Origin: Ammoniphilus resinae
Lineage (GTDB): Bacteria; Bacillota; Bacilli; Aneurinibacillales; RAOX-1
DNA: 64,000 nucleotides
Assembly (NCBI RefSeq): GCF_017873965.1
Contig: NZ_JAGGKT010000004.1
Location: 219,713 to 283,712 of the forward strand
Reading direction: 5' to 3'
Shown: piece after piece, positions 1 through 8,943 of the stretch
Layout of the letters: each line of letters starts with the position of its first letter
Numbering within the stretch: position 1 is the first letter of the stretch
Position numbers and translations under genes: made by a program
Notes under the pieces: model-generated
Databases searched by the model: none
The model's input: the letters and a program-made list of their open reading frames with translations, nothing else
Told to the model about the DNA's origin: nothing

Positions 1-47
1 TAGAAGCTTGTACAACATAAATTGGCGCTATTAAATGTGAAATATGG

Positions 48-1589
48 CTATGTGTTTTTGTTATTACAATTTTCATGGTTAAATGGGCAATGTAAAATGG
101 CACCAGCTTGGTAGTTTTCATTAAACACATGAAACTCAATTGGCTTACTCATGTTTTCTGGATGGTTTATTATATATAATGGATAGTCATTCAAATATGA
201 CACATTCTCAAAATCTCCTCGCTTTATGCTGTCTTCTGAAAATAATAACCACTGTTTGAAATGATGCATTAATAGCAGACCAAATACATGGTTTAAAATC
301 CATTGTGTTGTACCAAGTCTATTTGGATAAAGTTGAAACATTTTATCAAGTGATAAGAAAAGCGAATGTATGTGCTCAAAATCTTCACTTGATGCCACAG
401 CCACTTTATTGAAAAAATACGTATTTGGAACATTCAATTGTCGATATTTCGAGTAATGATCTACTCCTTCAATGTTTTTTCTCCACATAATATAGGAAAA
501 TGCATACGGACACACTTTCCCTTGATATTTATCCAATTGAAATAATTTCTTAATACAGGACTTATGCTTTCTGAGAATCCTGTGTCGAATATGTCGAGCA
601 ATGGATCGAAACGTTTTTAATGATGACTGCCATGTTACCTTTAAACAAATTCCTTTCATAATTTGCTGATGTGCTTTTTCAATCTCAATATTTGGAATAT
701 CTCCGCGATAAAACCAATCTGGCTTTTGATAAGTTGAAATTGTCTTATCTTGTAGTTTTAGGACATGTGGAATTGATCGGATTATATAATGTCCTTTATG
801 TATCGTATTTTCATTATTATCTAAAAACAGGCTGTTGATGTATGAAATAAGTTTAGGCCAATTGTTAGTTACATTTTTGTCGTAAAAGACGATGTTTTTA
901 TTCAAATCATTTACCTGTTGTTCATCTAAAGACAAGAATTTTTGAAGGTTAGAGTCTTTTATTTCAACTAAGTTGTTACCCCATTCTTTGTAGAAATTAT
1001 ATTTTGGTAAATTAGCATAAAAGGGATGTAAGCAATTACACGTTGAGGCGGAAATATATCTACGAGAAGGTAATTCATAAGGTATAACACCATTACAAAG
1101 TGGACAATGGAAAAGTAAAGATAACTCATGAAATGGACAACATTGAATTAAATGTATCTGATGAAAAATGCTGTGGTACCCGAATTTGATGCATTCAGGA
1201 CAATAAGTTAAGTTAGGACGAAATAAGTCTTTGAATCCTTTATTGGCATGACTTAGGGAGGAGAAATATTTAATAATATTTTGCGAATCTGTTTTTAATC
1301 GAACACCTAGTATCGAAAAAAATTTATCATCGGAAAAACCATCCAGAGTAATTAAATCACGAAATGCGACTAAATTCTTTAGTCTGCGGGGTCTACCCTT
1401 TTGACTGTATTTGTGAAGAATTTCATCTTTACCAAACAGTATATTTAAATGTACATTGTTTAAAAGTTCGTTGGCATACTTGAACTTCTCCAAAACACTC
1501 CACGCAGACTCATACTTTGCGACCCAGTGATTTTTCCATGTATAACGAACTTCAAGTCTTTCGTGTTCAAGAACGATGATTTTTGTCAT
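48..1589 (-). CDS. tniQ: TniQ/TnsD-type target selector of Tn7-like transposon
   Basis: This 513-residue protein is the presumed target-site selector of the transposon and should recruit TnsC to a chosen DNA site. The TniQ zinc-binding pattern is visible: Cys130-X2-Cys133, a His near 143, Cys150/151 and His154, Cys162-X2-Cys165, then a Cys/His group at 184-188. The length is close to TnsD of Tn7 rather than to short TniQ proteins, so a sequence-specific attachment site is likely, but which one cannot be told here. The ATG overlaps the tnsC stop by 4 bases and follows a G-rich ribosome binding site, so translation is probably coupled. It is the last gene of the tnsABC-tniQ operon. No tnsE and no Cas gene is near. 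Confidence 0.88.
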   Translation of the reverse strand: MTKIIVLEHERLEVRYTWKNHWVAKYESAWSVLEKFKYANELLNNVHLNILFGKDEILHKYSQKGRPRRLKNLVAFRDLITLDGFSDDKFFSILGVRLKTDSQNIIKYFSSLSHANKGFKDLFRPNLTYCPECIKFGYHSIFHQIHLIQCCPFHELSLLFHCPLCNGVIPYELPSRRYISASTCNCLHPFYANLPKYNFYKEWGNNLVEIKDSNLQKFLSLDEQQVNDLNKNIVFYDKNVTNNWPKLISYINSLFLDNNENTIHKGHYIIRSIPHVLKLQDKTISTYQKPDWFYRGDIPNIEIEKAHQQIMKGICLKVTWQSSLKTFRSIARHIRHRILRKHKSCIKKLFQLDKYQGKVCPYAFSYIMWRKNIEGVDHYSKYRQLNVPNTYFFNKVAVASSEDFEHIHSLFLSLDKMFQLYPNRLGTTQWILNHVFGLLLMHHFKQWLLFSEDSIKRGDFENVSYLNDYPLYIINHPENMSKPIEFHVFNENYQAGAILHCPFNHENCNNKNT

Positions 1590-2605
1590 TGGGCTCCCCC
1601 CAAGAGACCATTATAACGCTCTGCGGTTAAGTAACCAGATTTAACGATTGCTTGCTTCCAATGGGCCATAGTTATCACTTCTTCTCCAGAACCATTGACT
1701 CCATACTTACGTAGAACATATTCAATTGCTAGGGTGAGATATTGCATAGGTATCTCAAAATTCTTGTTCATCCCATATTCTCGCCTGGTTTCTTTATACA
1801 ACTCATAAAGTTCCGTTGCATAATGCTCAAGTCGTAATCCTCTTTGAAAAGCTTCCGGAAAATAATAACGCGTAAAAGACCAGCCACTATTTATTGGAAA
1901 TTCAGAATCTATATCATACCCAGAAAGGCAAGCTTGAAGGTCATCTACCGACTTTATACCAGAGAAGGGATATTCATGTACCATAAATCTGCCAATGATT
2001 TGAGCTTGTTTAGCAGTTATAAAAGCCGATCTCTGATGTAACAGTTCTTCTTGGCCTACCAGTATTACAGTCATAGTAACTCTTGCTATATCTAGCTCAT
2101 TATAAATGTCCATTAACCAATTATATTGAACCTTCGTTAACCGTTGTGCATCGTCTATAAACATAACTAATCTTTTTTGTCCAGATGCCACTGCAAGTTC
2201 ATGTAAATATTTCAATAAGCGCTCCCGCTTTACGTTCGCCTTACCTTCATGGACGATTCCATGTTTCGTAGCTTTCAACAAGTCTTCAAAAAAAGTGTTT
2301 TCATTAACCGTTTTGTACTCATTACATCTCATATGAAAAATAGGGATCTCTTGTCCAAAATGATCGGGGATAAACCTTTGGATGTATTCAATTGCACGTG
2401 TTTTCCCAAGCCTGGGTCTCCCATACACAATTCCACCAGTAACTCTATTCTCCAGCCAATCTATAATCTCATCGAACAACCGATTTATAGCATTCGTTGA
2501 TAATAGGTATTCTCCAGTTTCAACTGGGTGCGTGCCTTTAGGAACATTGGGTCTCACATCATTTAAAGATGACATATGATTATTTTGTATTGTACTAGTG
2601 TCCAT
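1586..2605 (-). CDS. tnsC: TnsC/TniB AAA+ ATPase
   Basis: This is the AAA+ regulator that links target selection to the transposase. The Walker A motif GRPRLGKT lies at about residues 62-69 and the Walker B stretch FIDDA at about 149-153. At 339 residues it is shorter than Tn7 TnsC (about 550) and nearer the TniB size class. I start it at the ATG at 2605 because GGGGAGG lies six bases upstream; an in-frame upstream start at 2623 has no such site. It sits 20 bases after tnsB and overlaps tniQ, as expected in one operon. Confidence 0.9.
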   Translation of the reverse strand: MDTSTIQNNHMSSLNDVRPNVPKGTHPVETGEYLLSTNAINRLFDEIIDWLENRVTGGIVYGRPRLGKTRAIEYIQRFIPDHFGQEIPIFHMRCNEYKTVNENTFFEDLLKATKHGIVHEGKANVKRERLLKYLHELAVASGQKRLVMFIDDAQRLTKVQYNWLMDIYNELDIARVTMTVILVGQEELLHQRSAFITAKQAQIIGRFMVHEYPFSGIKSVDDLQACLSGYDIDSEFPINSGWSFTRYYFPEAFQRGLRLEHYATELYELYKETRREYGMNKNFEIPMQYLTLAIEYVLRKYGVNGSGEEVITMAHWKQAIVKSGYLTAERYNGLLGGAQ

Positions 2606-2625
2606 GTTTAACCTCCCCAGCAAGG

Positions 2626-4608
2626 TTAGAATACTATTGTCCTCTTAAATTTTCGATTATAAGGCTTTGTATCTGAAACATTTTTCCAAATTTCGGTTTC
2701 ATTATCCTTATTCTCTTTATACTGTGTAGAACTTTTATTTTCTTCATGAAACCCAAAATTGTGGCTCTGTTCGGCGGCCCTTTTTTCCTCTCTTTGCATT
2801 TGAGCAAGCCGATTTCGTTCATTTTTATTTGTTTTTGCTGATGTTAATAAATATTGATGATATACCTCGATAGGATCATCCATCGTTGCAAATTGTAATA
2901 TTTTCCTATTTCGTAGTTTATTAATTTCCTTTCTTGTTTTGAGCGAATGGGGTCTGATCCCCCATTTTCCATGAGCTGTAAGTGTTCCTAGTTCACTCCC
3001 GTCAGGAAGAAAAGCTGTAACAGTTCGTATATCCTCGATGTTAACTACTAGAGTAAGTGTTGTTCCAATTAATTCTGGGGTACGAGCCAGCACTTCATTT
3101 CGATATAGAACTCCTTCATAGTTAATATGAGGTCGTTTACCTTTTTTAACATTGCCTACCACTTGTCTATAAGCTTGTAAAGAAAAAAACATGACCTCAA
3201 CTTTATCTTCTTCGGGCATCTGGCGAATGATCGGTAAAGGTTTTTGTCTCTCTATTCTTTGAGCCATTACTTCAAGAGGAGTTAAATTATTCACTCCTTC
3301 GTGTGAAGTGCCGTTATAGTTAGCAAGTAATATCTCCGTAATTTCTTCAATATGATCAGTTGAGATCCTATACTTTTCAGCCTTTTCTTCTGCATTTTGT
3401 CTACGTGGATCAAATGGACTGCTACCCGTTGTGTTAATTAATCTATGGTATCCATTTTCCTCTAATATACCGAAGAATCGTTCAATGATTGCTCTTCGTT
3501 CGGGTGTCTTTACAGGTCCTATGTTAACACTACATCCAACGATCTTCTCCAAACGATCTTTTACTATATTGGCTAAGTTAGCTTTACCTCTGTCAAACCA
3601 GATTTCATCCCATAATCCCCATTGAGTTTCGGGAATAACTCCGGATGGAAAACCACCACAAGCTGGATAGTTTAAGCTTGGTATTGTTAAGGTCCTAGGT
3701 TTCCAAGGGACAATGGCGTTTTTAATACATTGCAAAACATCTTCAGCAGAATACTCTTTGTTTAAGCTGATATAATAACCAAGTATAGCCCTGGTAGCTA
3801 CATCGATAATCGTCAGTATCCATATCCGCTCCATAACTCTAACAATTTCATCTCCTTCAGGAGTATGAAAAATAATAGCTATTTTTGCATCTATTCTGTG
3901 TCCGTCGAATTGAACACGATTCAATGGACGAACAATCATTGGATGATTCTGACTACCAGTACCGGTTGTATTTAATAGCCGTTTAGCATCTTCACCATAC
4001 TGATTTGCCGCTTCTGAAAGATATTCGTCCTGGAGATTTTTCAAATATCTGCATAATGATCTATAAGCAAGAGTATTTGTGTTTAGCGGGTAATCATTAA
4101 TTGTGAGACCCTGTTCACGACATAATTTAATAAACTGTCTATGAATCACTTTGGTACTGTATCGTGGTTCGTGAATCACATTTTTATTTCTTTTAAGGTA
4201 AATTTCATCTATTTTTTCCTTTATAATAGGGTAATTTCTGAGTAACTGACTGAATGCCCCAGGTAGGGATGTTTCATGTATTTGCGAAGGCACTGTTTTT
4301 GTCCTTTGGTATGAGGTAATCCTTTTCCGAGGAATCAAAGCACGGTATCCCCAAATGATCCCTTGGTCATCATGTTCCAAACATCGTTTTAAAAGTCTAT
4401 TCAAGTTTACACGGTTGATCTGAGTTTTCTCGGTAATTTTATTTATCGGCGTTTTTCCCTCGATATACATTTCTATTGCTAATTTTCTTTGATTAAATTT
4501 TTCTTGATCAATAAGGGATAGATTCTCTATTAAAACTTTGGGCCATTCCGAAACGTTAATCTTGTCTTGAAATTGTGGGGTGGTTTCAATAATTCTTCTT
4601 TTAGACAT
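2626..4608 (-). CDS. tnsB: TnsB DDE transposase
   Basis: This is the DDE-type transposase subunit, which joins transposon 3' ends to target DNA. An N-terminal helix-turn-helix-like part is followed by an integrase-type core. The probable catalytic acids are Asp235 (context RVQFDGH), Asp339 (context WFDRGKA) and Glu376 (context IIERFFG), a DD(37)E spacing close to Tn7 TnsB (DD(35)E). A Mu-type beta-barrel C-terminal region is plausible. The start at 4608 follows GGAGG by nine bases and overlaps the tnsA stop by 8 bases. The lysine/arginine-rich C-terminus probably contacts TnsC, as in Tn7; that is inference. Confidence 0.93.
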   Translation of the reverse strand: MSKRRIIETTPQFQDKINVSEWPKVLIENLSLIDQEKFNQRKLAIEMYIEGKTPINKITEKTQINRVNLNRLLKRCLEHDDQGIIWGYRALIPRKRITSYQRTKTVPSQIHETSLPGAFSQLLRNYPIIKEKIDEIYLKRNKNVIHEPRYSTKVIHRQFIKLCREQGLTINDYPLNTNTLAYRSLCRYLKNLQDEYLSEAANQYGEDAKRLLNTTGTGSQNHPMIVRPLNRVQFDGHRIDAKIAIIFHTPEGDEIVRVMERIWILTIIDVATRAILGYYISLNKEYSAEDVLQCIKNAIVPWKPRTLTIPSLNYPACGGFPSGVIPETQWGLWDEIWFDRGKANLANIVKDRLEKIVGCSVNIGPVKTPERRAIIERFFGILEENGYHRLINTTGSSPFDPRRQNAEEKAEKYRISTDHIEEITEILLANYNGTSHEGVNNLTPLEVMAQRIERQKPLPIIRQMPEEDKVEVMFFSLQAYRQVVGNVKKGKRPHINYEGVLYRNEVLARTPELIGTTLTLVVNIEDIRTVTAFLPDGSELGTLTAHGKWGIRPHSLKTRKEINKLRNRKILQFATMDDPIEVYHQYLLTSAKTNKNERNRLAQMQREEKRAAEQSHNFGFHEENKSSTQYKENKDNETEIWKNVSDTKPYNRKFKRTIVF

Positions 4609-5269
4609 CTGTCCAGACCTCCGTTTGAGGGCTAAATGGTATTTGATCTGCATTAGATAGAATCTTTCCGTGGTAAATGCACCAATAAATAATGTTTCTT
4701 AAGCGTTGTGCTGTTATTTTTGTATGGAGTAGGTGAAACAACTCTGAAAATGTCATCCTGTTTTTTCCTTTAAGTACGCGCAACAATAAATATTCATCGG
4801 TTTCAATAGTAGCTTTCATCATTCTTACGCAAGGAATTATTTCCTTCATATTAGATAGATAAATAGGGTTACCTCTGATTGAATCCTCTGTCATAATTGA
4901 GTATTGAAATCCATGTTGTTTACACCATAGCATTTGGGCTGTTGTTTGGCGAATAGCTCGCTGACTCTTAGGGGAGGGATTATTCGGATTTAATTCATGG
5001 GAGTACTTTACTTCTATAAAATGTTCTTCGCTATCTTTATATTGAACCCACATATCAAAAACTGACTCAATCAAGTCCTCATTAACAATTGATTGAATAC
5101 GTAGAGGTTGTTCACAGAATGCTACAATATTGGGATTGGTCTCGACAAGAACCCAATGGTCATACTCAAGATCACTATGTAAATAAACTTGGCGATTCAT
5201 CTTAGGACTGTCACCAAACCAGTTATTACCGAAATATTTGCTGGGTTTAATATCTACTGGTGAGTACAT
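4601..5269 (-). CDS. tnsA: TnsA endonuclease
   Basis: TnsA cuts the 5' ends of the transposon so that, with TnsB, the element leaves by cut-and-paste. The nuclease signature is visible as Glu35 (context SDLEYDHW), Asp72 (VFDMW) and Glu86-Val-Lys88, matching the Glu/Asp/Lys triad of Tn7 TnsA. The C-terminal part resembles the winged-helix TnsA C-domain. I place the start at 5269 because GGGAGG precedes it by four bases. Having both TnsA and TnsB favours true excision rather than replicative transposition. It is the first gene of the operon, so the presumed right end of the transposon should lie in the 350 bp upstream. Confidence 0.9.
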   Translation of the reverse strand: MYSPVDIKPSKYFGNNWFGDSPKMNRQVYLHSDLEYDHWVLVETNPNIVAFCEQPLRIQSIVNEDLIESVFDMWVQYKDSEEHFIEVKYSHELNPNNPSPKSQRAIRQTTAQMLWCKQHGFQYSIMTEDSIRGNPIYLSNMKEIIPCVRMMKATIETDEYLLLRVLKGKNRMTFSELFHLLHTKITAQRLRNIIYWCIYHGKILSNADQIPFSPQTEVWTDV

Positions 5270-5618
5270 AGAACCTCCCAAATTGATTTATAGTACTACA
5301 AAAATAATTTCGACATGATTACATTTATTTCCTTTTTAAAACTTAGGCTATTAACCATTAAATCATTCGGACGATTACCCTGCCGAGATGAATATAGTTA
5401 AATGGGTTGTTCCTATTTCCTAATAAGCTCTGGTTGGAGGTTGCGATTTCTTCAATTTGTTGTGTCTGTGTAATGGATCAGTTTTCTAATATAGCGACTC
5501 TCTTTTATCCTTGTTTTATAATACTATTTTTTGGTTTGGATTTTTTTAACCTTTTTGTTTGTGATTTAAGATAAAAGATAAAAAAACGAAAATCGAATAT
5601 ATGGAGGAAAAAATATGG

Positions 5619-5740
5619 ATTCGATTAACAGCTCTAAGCAATTGTTTTCTTACATAATTTCCTTGAAGGCATTTCCGCACGAACGGTTGCTACGTGCAGC
5701 CTCTTTTTGTCTTTTCCGCAATTGGAAATGTTAATCGAAT
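5619..5740. repeat. 12-bp perfect inverted repeat in the tnsA upstream gap (candidate Tn7-like end)
   Basis: In the 557-base gap 5270-5826, ATTCGATTAACA at 5619-5630 and TGTTAATCGAAT at 5729-5740 are perfect reverse complements. Tn7-like ends begin 5'-TGT and finish ACA-3', so 5630 could be the outer edge of the right end. The inner segment also carries a GGTTGC/GCAGCC hairpin (5685-5701) followed by TCTTTTT and belongs to a repeat family seen elsewhere in the window. The end assignment is uncertain because no clear array of 20-22 bp TnsB sites could be read by eye. Nothing else was recognised in the gap. Confidence 0.4.
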
Positions 5741-5826
5741 AATTACGGGTTATGAACCTCAGAAGGCAAATCGTATGTAATTAAATGAGTATGTTTTATT
5801 AATTTTACTGAAGGTCCGTATGAAAT

Positions 5827-6165
5827 CTAATAAGTTAAGCGGTCTTTGCCTATTGAAACATGATGTCCTCCTTCGGTGGGTTCTATGTCAAATGTAATTT
5901 CCAATATAAAGCCACGAAAGCCGTTTATTCTTTTAGTTTCTAACACTTGAACTTTCCAAAGTTCGATATAAGGTGAAAATGTTTTAGGATTATAATAGTT
6001 ATTTAGCACTTCCTGTATATAAGGGGTTAGCATAATCATCAGCATATCTTGTAGTCTTAGTTGTTCAGAATCTTTAGTTGGCTTTGGTATTGTTGCTTCT
6101 GTTTCAATAGGAAGTGATATAATGAAAACAATGGATAGTATGAAAGCATATAATGTTTTCTTCAA
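5827..6165 (-). CDS. DUF3888-like secreted protein
   Basis: A 112-residue protein with a clear N-terminal signal peptide (basic start, hydrophobic core, cleavage near residue 25). The mature part resembles the Bacillus family DUF3888: a leading LQDMLMIMLTPYI helix, a YY pair and a late GGHH stretch. The function of that family is not known to me. It uses a TTG start with AAGGAG upstream. The predicted end is abrupt, so it may be slightly truncated. It stands alone between the transposon end and a repeat element. Confidence 0.6.
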   Translation of the reverse strand: MKKTLYAFILSIVFIISLPIETEATIPKPTKDSEQLRLQDMLMIMLTPYIQEVLNNYYNPKTFSPYIELWKVQVLETKRINGFRGFILEITFDIEPTEGGHHVSIGKDRLTY

Positions 6166-6251
6166 TATTTTTTAATCTCCTTTTTTAAGATTATCTATCC
6201 AACAGTATTATTAACCTTTATTGAATAAGGTATAAGCTAATTAAATACGAC

Positions 6252-6295
6252 GGGATTCGATAGTACAGGGACGGGATCAGCACCCGCCCCTTTCT
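6252..6295 (+). repeat. GGnATTC-hairpin repeat, copy 2
   Basis: GGGATTCGATAG at 6252-6263 is followed by a GGGACGGG/CCCGCCCC hairpin and a T-rich tract. It is a plus-strand member of the dispersed repeat family described in the findings, with the hairpin sequence replaced but the architecture kept. Confidence 0.5.
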
Positions 6296-6389
6296 TCGTT
6301 GCCCTGGTATCGGGTAATCCTCCGCATTTATATATGTTTTCTAGACGCAATAAATGGTTAAACTATCCTCAAAATATGGGGGTGTTTTG

Positions 6390-6893
6390 ATGATTAAAAT
6401 GGTGAATAGTATCACAGTATTGCTAATGCTTGTATTGCCTTACACAGTAATAGCCCAAGTACAAGCTCCACAAGTGTCATATCCATGTAGCGTGGTTCTT
6501 ATCTCAGTGAAGGATTTTCCTAATGCCCAAGGTACTGCTTTAATTACGAAAGTTAAGAAGCCATATACTGAATCGCCAACAAGTTCTCTAAGGGAACGGG
6601 AGGCTGTAGGCGTTTATGCTGATTGGCTTCCGGCGCCTTCGTCATTTGGAGACTATGACCAATATGAAGGATTTGCCCAAGTAACTGGTGTAATCAGTTG
6701 GCGATTTAAGATGTATCCAGTTAAAGAGGACTATCCAAGCTGGTTTGGTGGAACTCCTTGGGTAGGGAAAATTGACGAGATTTCTTTTGGACTTCCCGTT
6801 AGTACACGGGTGGAGGTTCGTCTTTCAAATTCAAAAACTAATAAGTTAGGACCTGCAATTTTGCAAAACACCCTACAAGGGTGTCATTATTAA
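6390..6893 (+). CDS. Secreted protein of unknown function
   Basis: A 167-residue protein with a signal peptide (MIKMVNSITVLLMLVLPYTV, cleavage around AQ-AQ). The mature part has two cysteines, one near the N-terminus (YPCSVV) and one near the C-terminus (QGCHY), which could form a disulfide, and many aromatic residues in the middle. I do not recognise the family. I start it at the internal ATG 6390, which has GGGGGTG five bases upstream, instead of the first in-frame ATG at 6354. It is the only plus-strand gene among several small exported-protein genes. Confidence 0.65.
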   Translation: MIKMVNSITVLLMLVLPYTVIAQVQAPQVSYPCSVVLISVKDFPNAQGTALITKVKKPYTESPTSSLREREAVGVYADWLPAPSSFGDYDQYEGFAQVTGVISWRFKMYPVKEDYPSWFGGTPWVGKIDEISFGLPVSTRVEVRLSNSKTNKLGPAILQNTLQGCHY

Positions 6894-6924
6894 GATAGGT
6901 GCTATCTTATAATATTTCACTACC

Positions 6925-6966
6925 GGGATTCAATAGTGAATAAGCTGCTCCAAGGCAGCCCCTTTT
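6925..6966 (+). repeat. GGnATTC-hairpin repeat, copy 3
   Basis: GGGATTCAATAG at 6925-6936, then GCTGC/GCAGC hairpin at 6944-6959, then CCCCTTTT. Its position 30 bases after a plus-strand stop suggests that this copy also works as an intrinsic terminator. Confidence 0.55.
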
Positions 6967-7083
6967 GTTATTATGGTCTGAACTTACTGGGGGTGAATGC
7001 TCGCTGCTGATTTACCGCCCTTACCTTTTACATGATAACGATATGATGGTGTAATCTCCCCCAAAATGTTGCTGCACATGCAA

Positions 7084-7503
7084 CTAATTTGATACTTTTT
7101 TCTCATATTTAAATCGTTTAATACCTTTACTTTCTCCATATAGTCGTAACAGGGCAGGGTAAACCTGATATGTGACACGGTCGTAATAGTTAGGACGAAC
7201 GTCTATGACTGTTCCTTCTGTCCATGTTGGTTTTATTTTAAAGCTGACTAGAAAATAAGGTCTTCCTTGTTCATCTAGCGAAATATCACTCACTTTCATG
7301 AATTGCTTTGGATCCTTTCCATCTGTTATGTAAGCGAAATATATTCGATTTTCTGCTTTGTATTGTTGTTCAACATCAACGGGTATATAGAATTTCAAAA
7401 GCTCATAGATAAACCATCGACTTCCATCGTCTTCCTCAGCGTGTACCGAAAATCCCATCCCAAATAACAGAACTAAGCAAATAAAAATTTGAGTTTTTTT
7501 CAA
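7084..7503 (-). CDS. Secreted protein of unknown function
   Basis: A 139-residue protein with a textbook signal peptide (MKK, hydrophobic core, cleavage after VHA). The mature part is rich in Tyr and Phe and ends in a basic tail. I do not recognise the family with certainty; its size and neighbourhood recall the DUF3888-type small exported proteins of Bacillus. AGGGGGC-like sequence precedes the start. It has its own upstream gap of about 150 bases, so it is probably transcribed alone. Confidence 0.65.
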   Translation of the reverse strand: MKKTQIFICLVLLFGMGFSVHAEEDDGSRWFIYELLKFYIPVDVEQQYKAENRIYFAYITDGKDPKQFMKVSDISLDEQGRPYFLVSFKIKPTWTEGTVIDVRPNYYDRVTYQVYPALLRLYGESKGIKRFKYEKKVSN

Positions 7504-7660
7504 TGTTAGCCCCCTTTCAAATTATATCCTTATTTCGTTATACTTCCCTTCAACAAATCATCAAGGGTTTTTAATAATGTGATGCCAATTTGGTGGAGGC
7601 TATTAAATGAGTATAAGGCAACTGTTTTTGAACTATAGATACTCGTTATCACAATAATCT

Positions 7661-8059
7661 TTACGGTATTTCTGTGGCTATATTTATGCTGGCATTTGAT
7701 TGGGAGGCACTATCGCTTCCTAACGCCTGAACATGAATATGGTCATGGAGTGAGCGGTTGCCAAAGTCCCAAGTTAAAGACCAGCCATCACTTCCATCTT
7801 TATCATAGCCAATGAGTTCCCTTTGACCCCATGTTTGAGTTCCGGTCGGAATCAACCAAAAAATCACTGTTTCTGTATTTTCTGCGTCAACATAAATGGT
7901 CATCTTATGGACTCCTTTCGGAGCAGTCCACCATCCTGATATGTTGGGTAAATCGGTATAAACATTTAAAATATTAGCCCGTAAATCTTCCACTTTTTGG
8001 GCTTGTGCTGGCTCAAATATTAAACAAAGCATCACTATCAAACAACTTGCTAATTTCAA
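7661..8059 (-). CDS. Secreted protein of unknown function
   Basis: A 132-residue exported protein. The start chosen is TTG at 8059, because GAGG lies eight bases upstream; the ATG at 8089 reads through this site. A signal peptide ends near AQAQK. The mature part begins with a short helix and continues as a probable beta-sandwich with repeated tryptophans (SGWWTAP, GWSLTWDF). I cannot name the family. A minus-strand GGnATTC-type repeat lies just upstream. Confidence 0.6.
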   Translation of the reverse strand: MKLASCLIVMLCLIFEPAQAQKVEDLRANILNVYTDLPNISGWWTAPKGVHKMTIYVDAENTETVIFWLIPTGTQTWGQRELIGYDKDGSDGWSLTWDFGNRSLHDHIHVQALGSDSASQSNASINIATEIP

Positions 8060-8136
8060 GGGAATCACCTCATAGTAATTTTCCTTCAAAACCGATATGT
8101 TTTCAGTATCCTACCCAATAGTTTAGTAACAAAAAA

Positions 8137-8177
8137 CGGCTGCGGTACAAGCAACCGTTATTGAACTATGGAATCCC
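8137..8177 (-). repeat. GGnATTC-hairpin repeat, copy 4
   Basis: On the minus strand: GGGATTCCATAG (8166-8177), then CGGTTGC/GCAGCCG hairpin (8137-8157), then GTTTTTTG. It lies just downstream of the 8203-8580 gene and can act as its terminator. Confidence 0.55.
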
Positions 8178-8202
8178 TTTAGTTGCATAAAACTATCATT
8201 CG

Positions 8203-8580
8203 TCACTTGGCAATAATAACATCTTTTCTCTTTTCATTTCCGCTAATCCACTCTATTTCCACCTTAACAAATTTAATTTGGCTTCTTGCTTGCTCAAAAC
8301 TTGAAATATCATTATCCATAAGTCCATTATTATAGGAAAATGTAAACTTGGGTGAGGATGAAGGATCAAGATTGGCAGCATCATTAGGAGTGATTGCATA
8401 TGTTTTGGTAAACTTTTCATCATTCAAAATAAAGATATACTTGACATTCCAATTTTCTGAAGTTCCTTTAAAAGTAAGAATTTGACTTGCTGCCAACGCA
8501 TCATCAACAACAAAGACATTAATAAAGCTACTCAAAACAATTATAAAGAAAAAGTTGATTGAAATAAGAATTTTTACCAT
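8203..8580 (-). CDS. Secreted protein of unknown function
   Basis: A 125-residue protein with a long signal peptide that ends at DDALAA. The mature domain is a likely all-beta fold (alternating hydrophobic strands, Asn and Asp turns) and ends with a KDVIIAK strand. No family was recognised. The start is the ATG at 8580 with AAGGAGG upstream. A terminator-type repeat follows it. Confidence 0.6.
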   Translation of the reverse strand: MVKILISINFFFIIVLSSFINVFVVDDALAASQILTFKGTSENWNVKYIFILNDEKFTKTYAITPNDAANLDPSSSPKFTFSYNNGLMDNDISSFEQARSQIKFVKVEIEWISGNEKRKDVIIAK

Positions 8581-8654
8581 CAAAAAACCTCCTTAATTTA
8601 TTATTTCCGGAGGTTTCTAACATTATCTAAGTTGTGATTACACAATACTTCCAT

Positions 8655-8715
8655 AGAGCGAAAAAATCAAAACAGCTTCCGAAGCAGCCATACGAAGGTA
8701 ATGAATACCGTAACA
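8655..8715 (-). repeat. GGnATTC-hairpin repeat, copy 5
   Basis: Minus strand: GGTATTC (8703-8709) followed by a GGCTGC...GCTTCGGAAGC-type hairpin at 8675-8688 and a TTTT tract. Part of the gene-free stretch 8584-8943, which otherwise holds only copy 6. Confidence 0.45.
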
Positions 8716-8879
8716 TTCTTCGCTGTAGTCTTTATGCGGTAAATAACTACACTCACTTTTGCCTATTACCCTATTTTTCCACTTATAAAAAGTGAAATTT
8801 GTTTCACAAATATTGGTGTTAAATCCCTTATAATATATTTTTTGCCAACATTACCTCCAACGAGTGAAACAAATGAAAT

Positions 8880-8916
8880 GGCTGCCAGAGCGGCCATATG
8901 GGGGTGACGAATACCA
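8880..8916 (-). repeat. GGnATTC-hairpin repeat, copy 6
   Basis: Minus strand: GGTATTCGTCACC followed by GGCCGC/GGCAGCC hairpin (8880-8894). It lies just downstream of the signal-peptidase-like gene. Confidence 0.45.
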
Positions 8917-8943
8917 TTTGTTAAATAAAAAAGTTGTTCAGAA

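Noticed and set aside
48..5281. CRISPR-associated transposon (CAST)
   Set aside because: The Tns set is complete, but no Cas gene, repeat-spacer array or short TniQ was found in the window. The TniQ is TnsD-sized.
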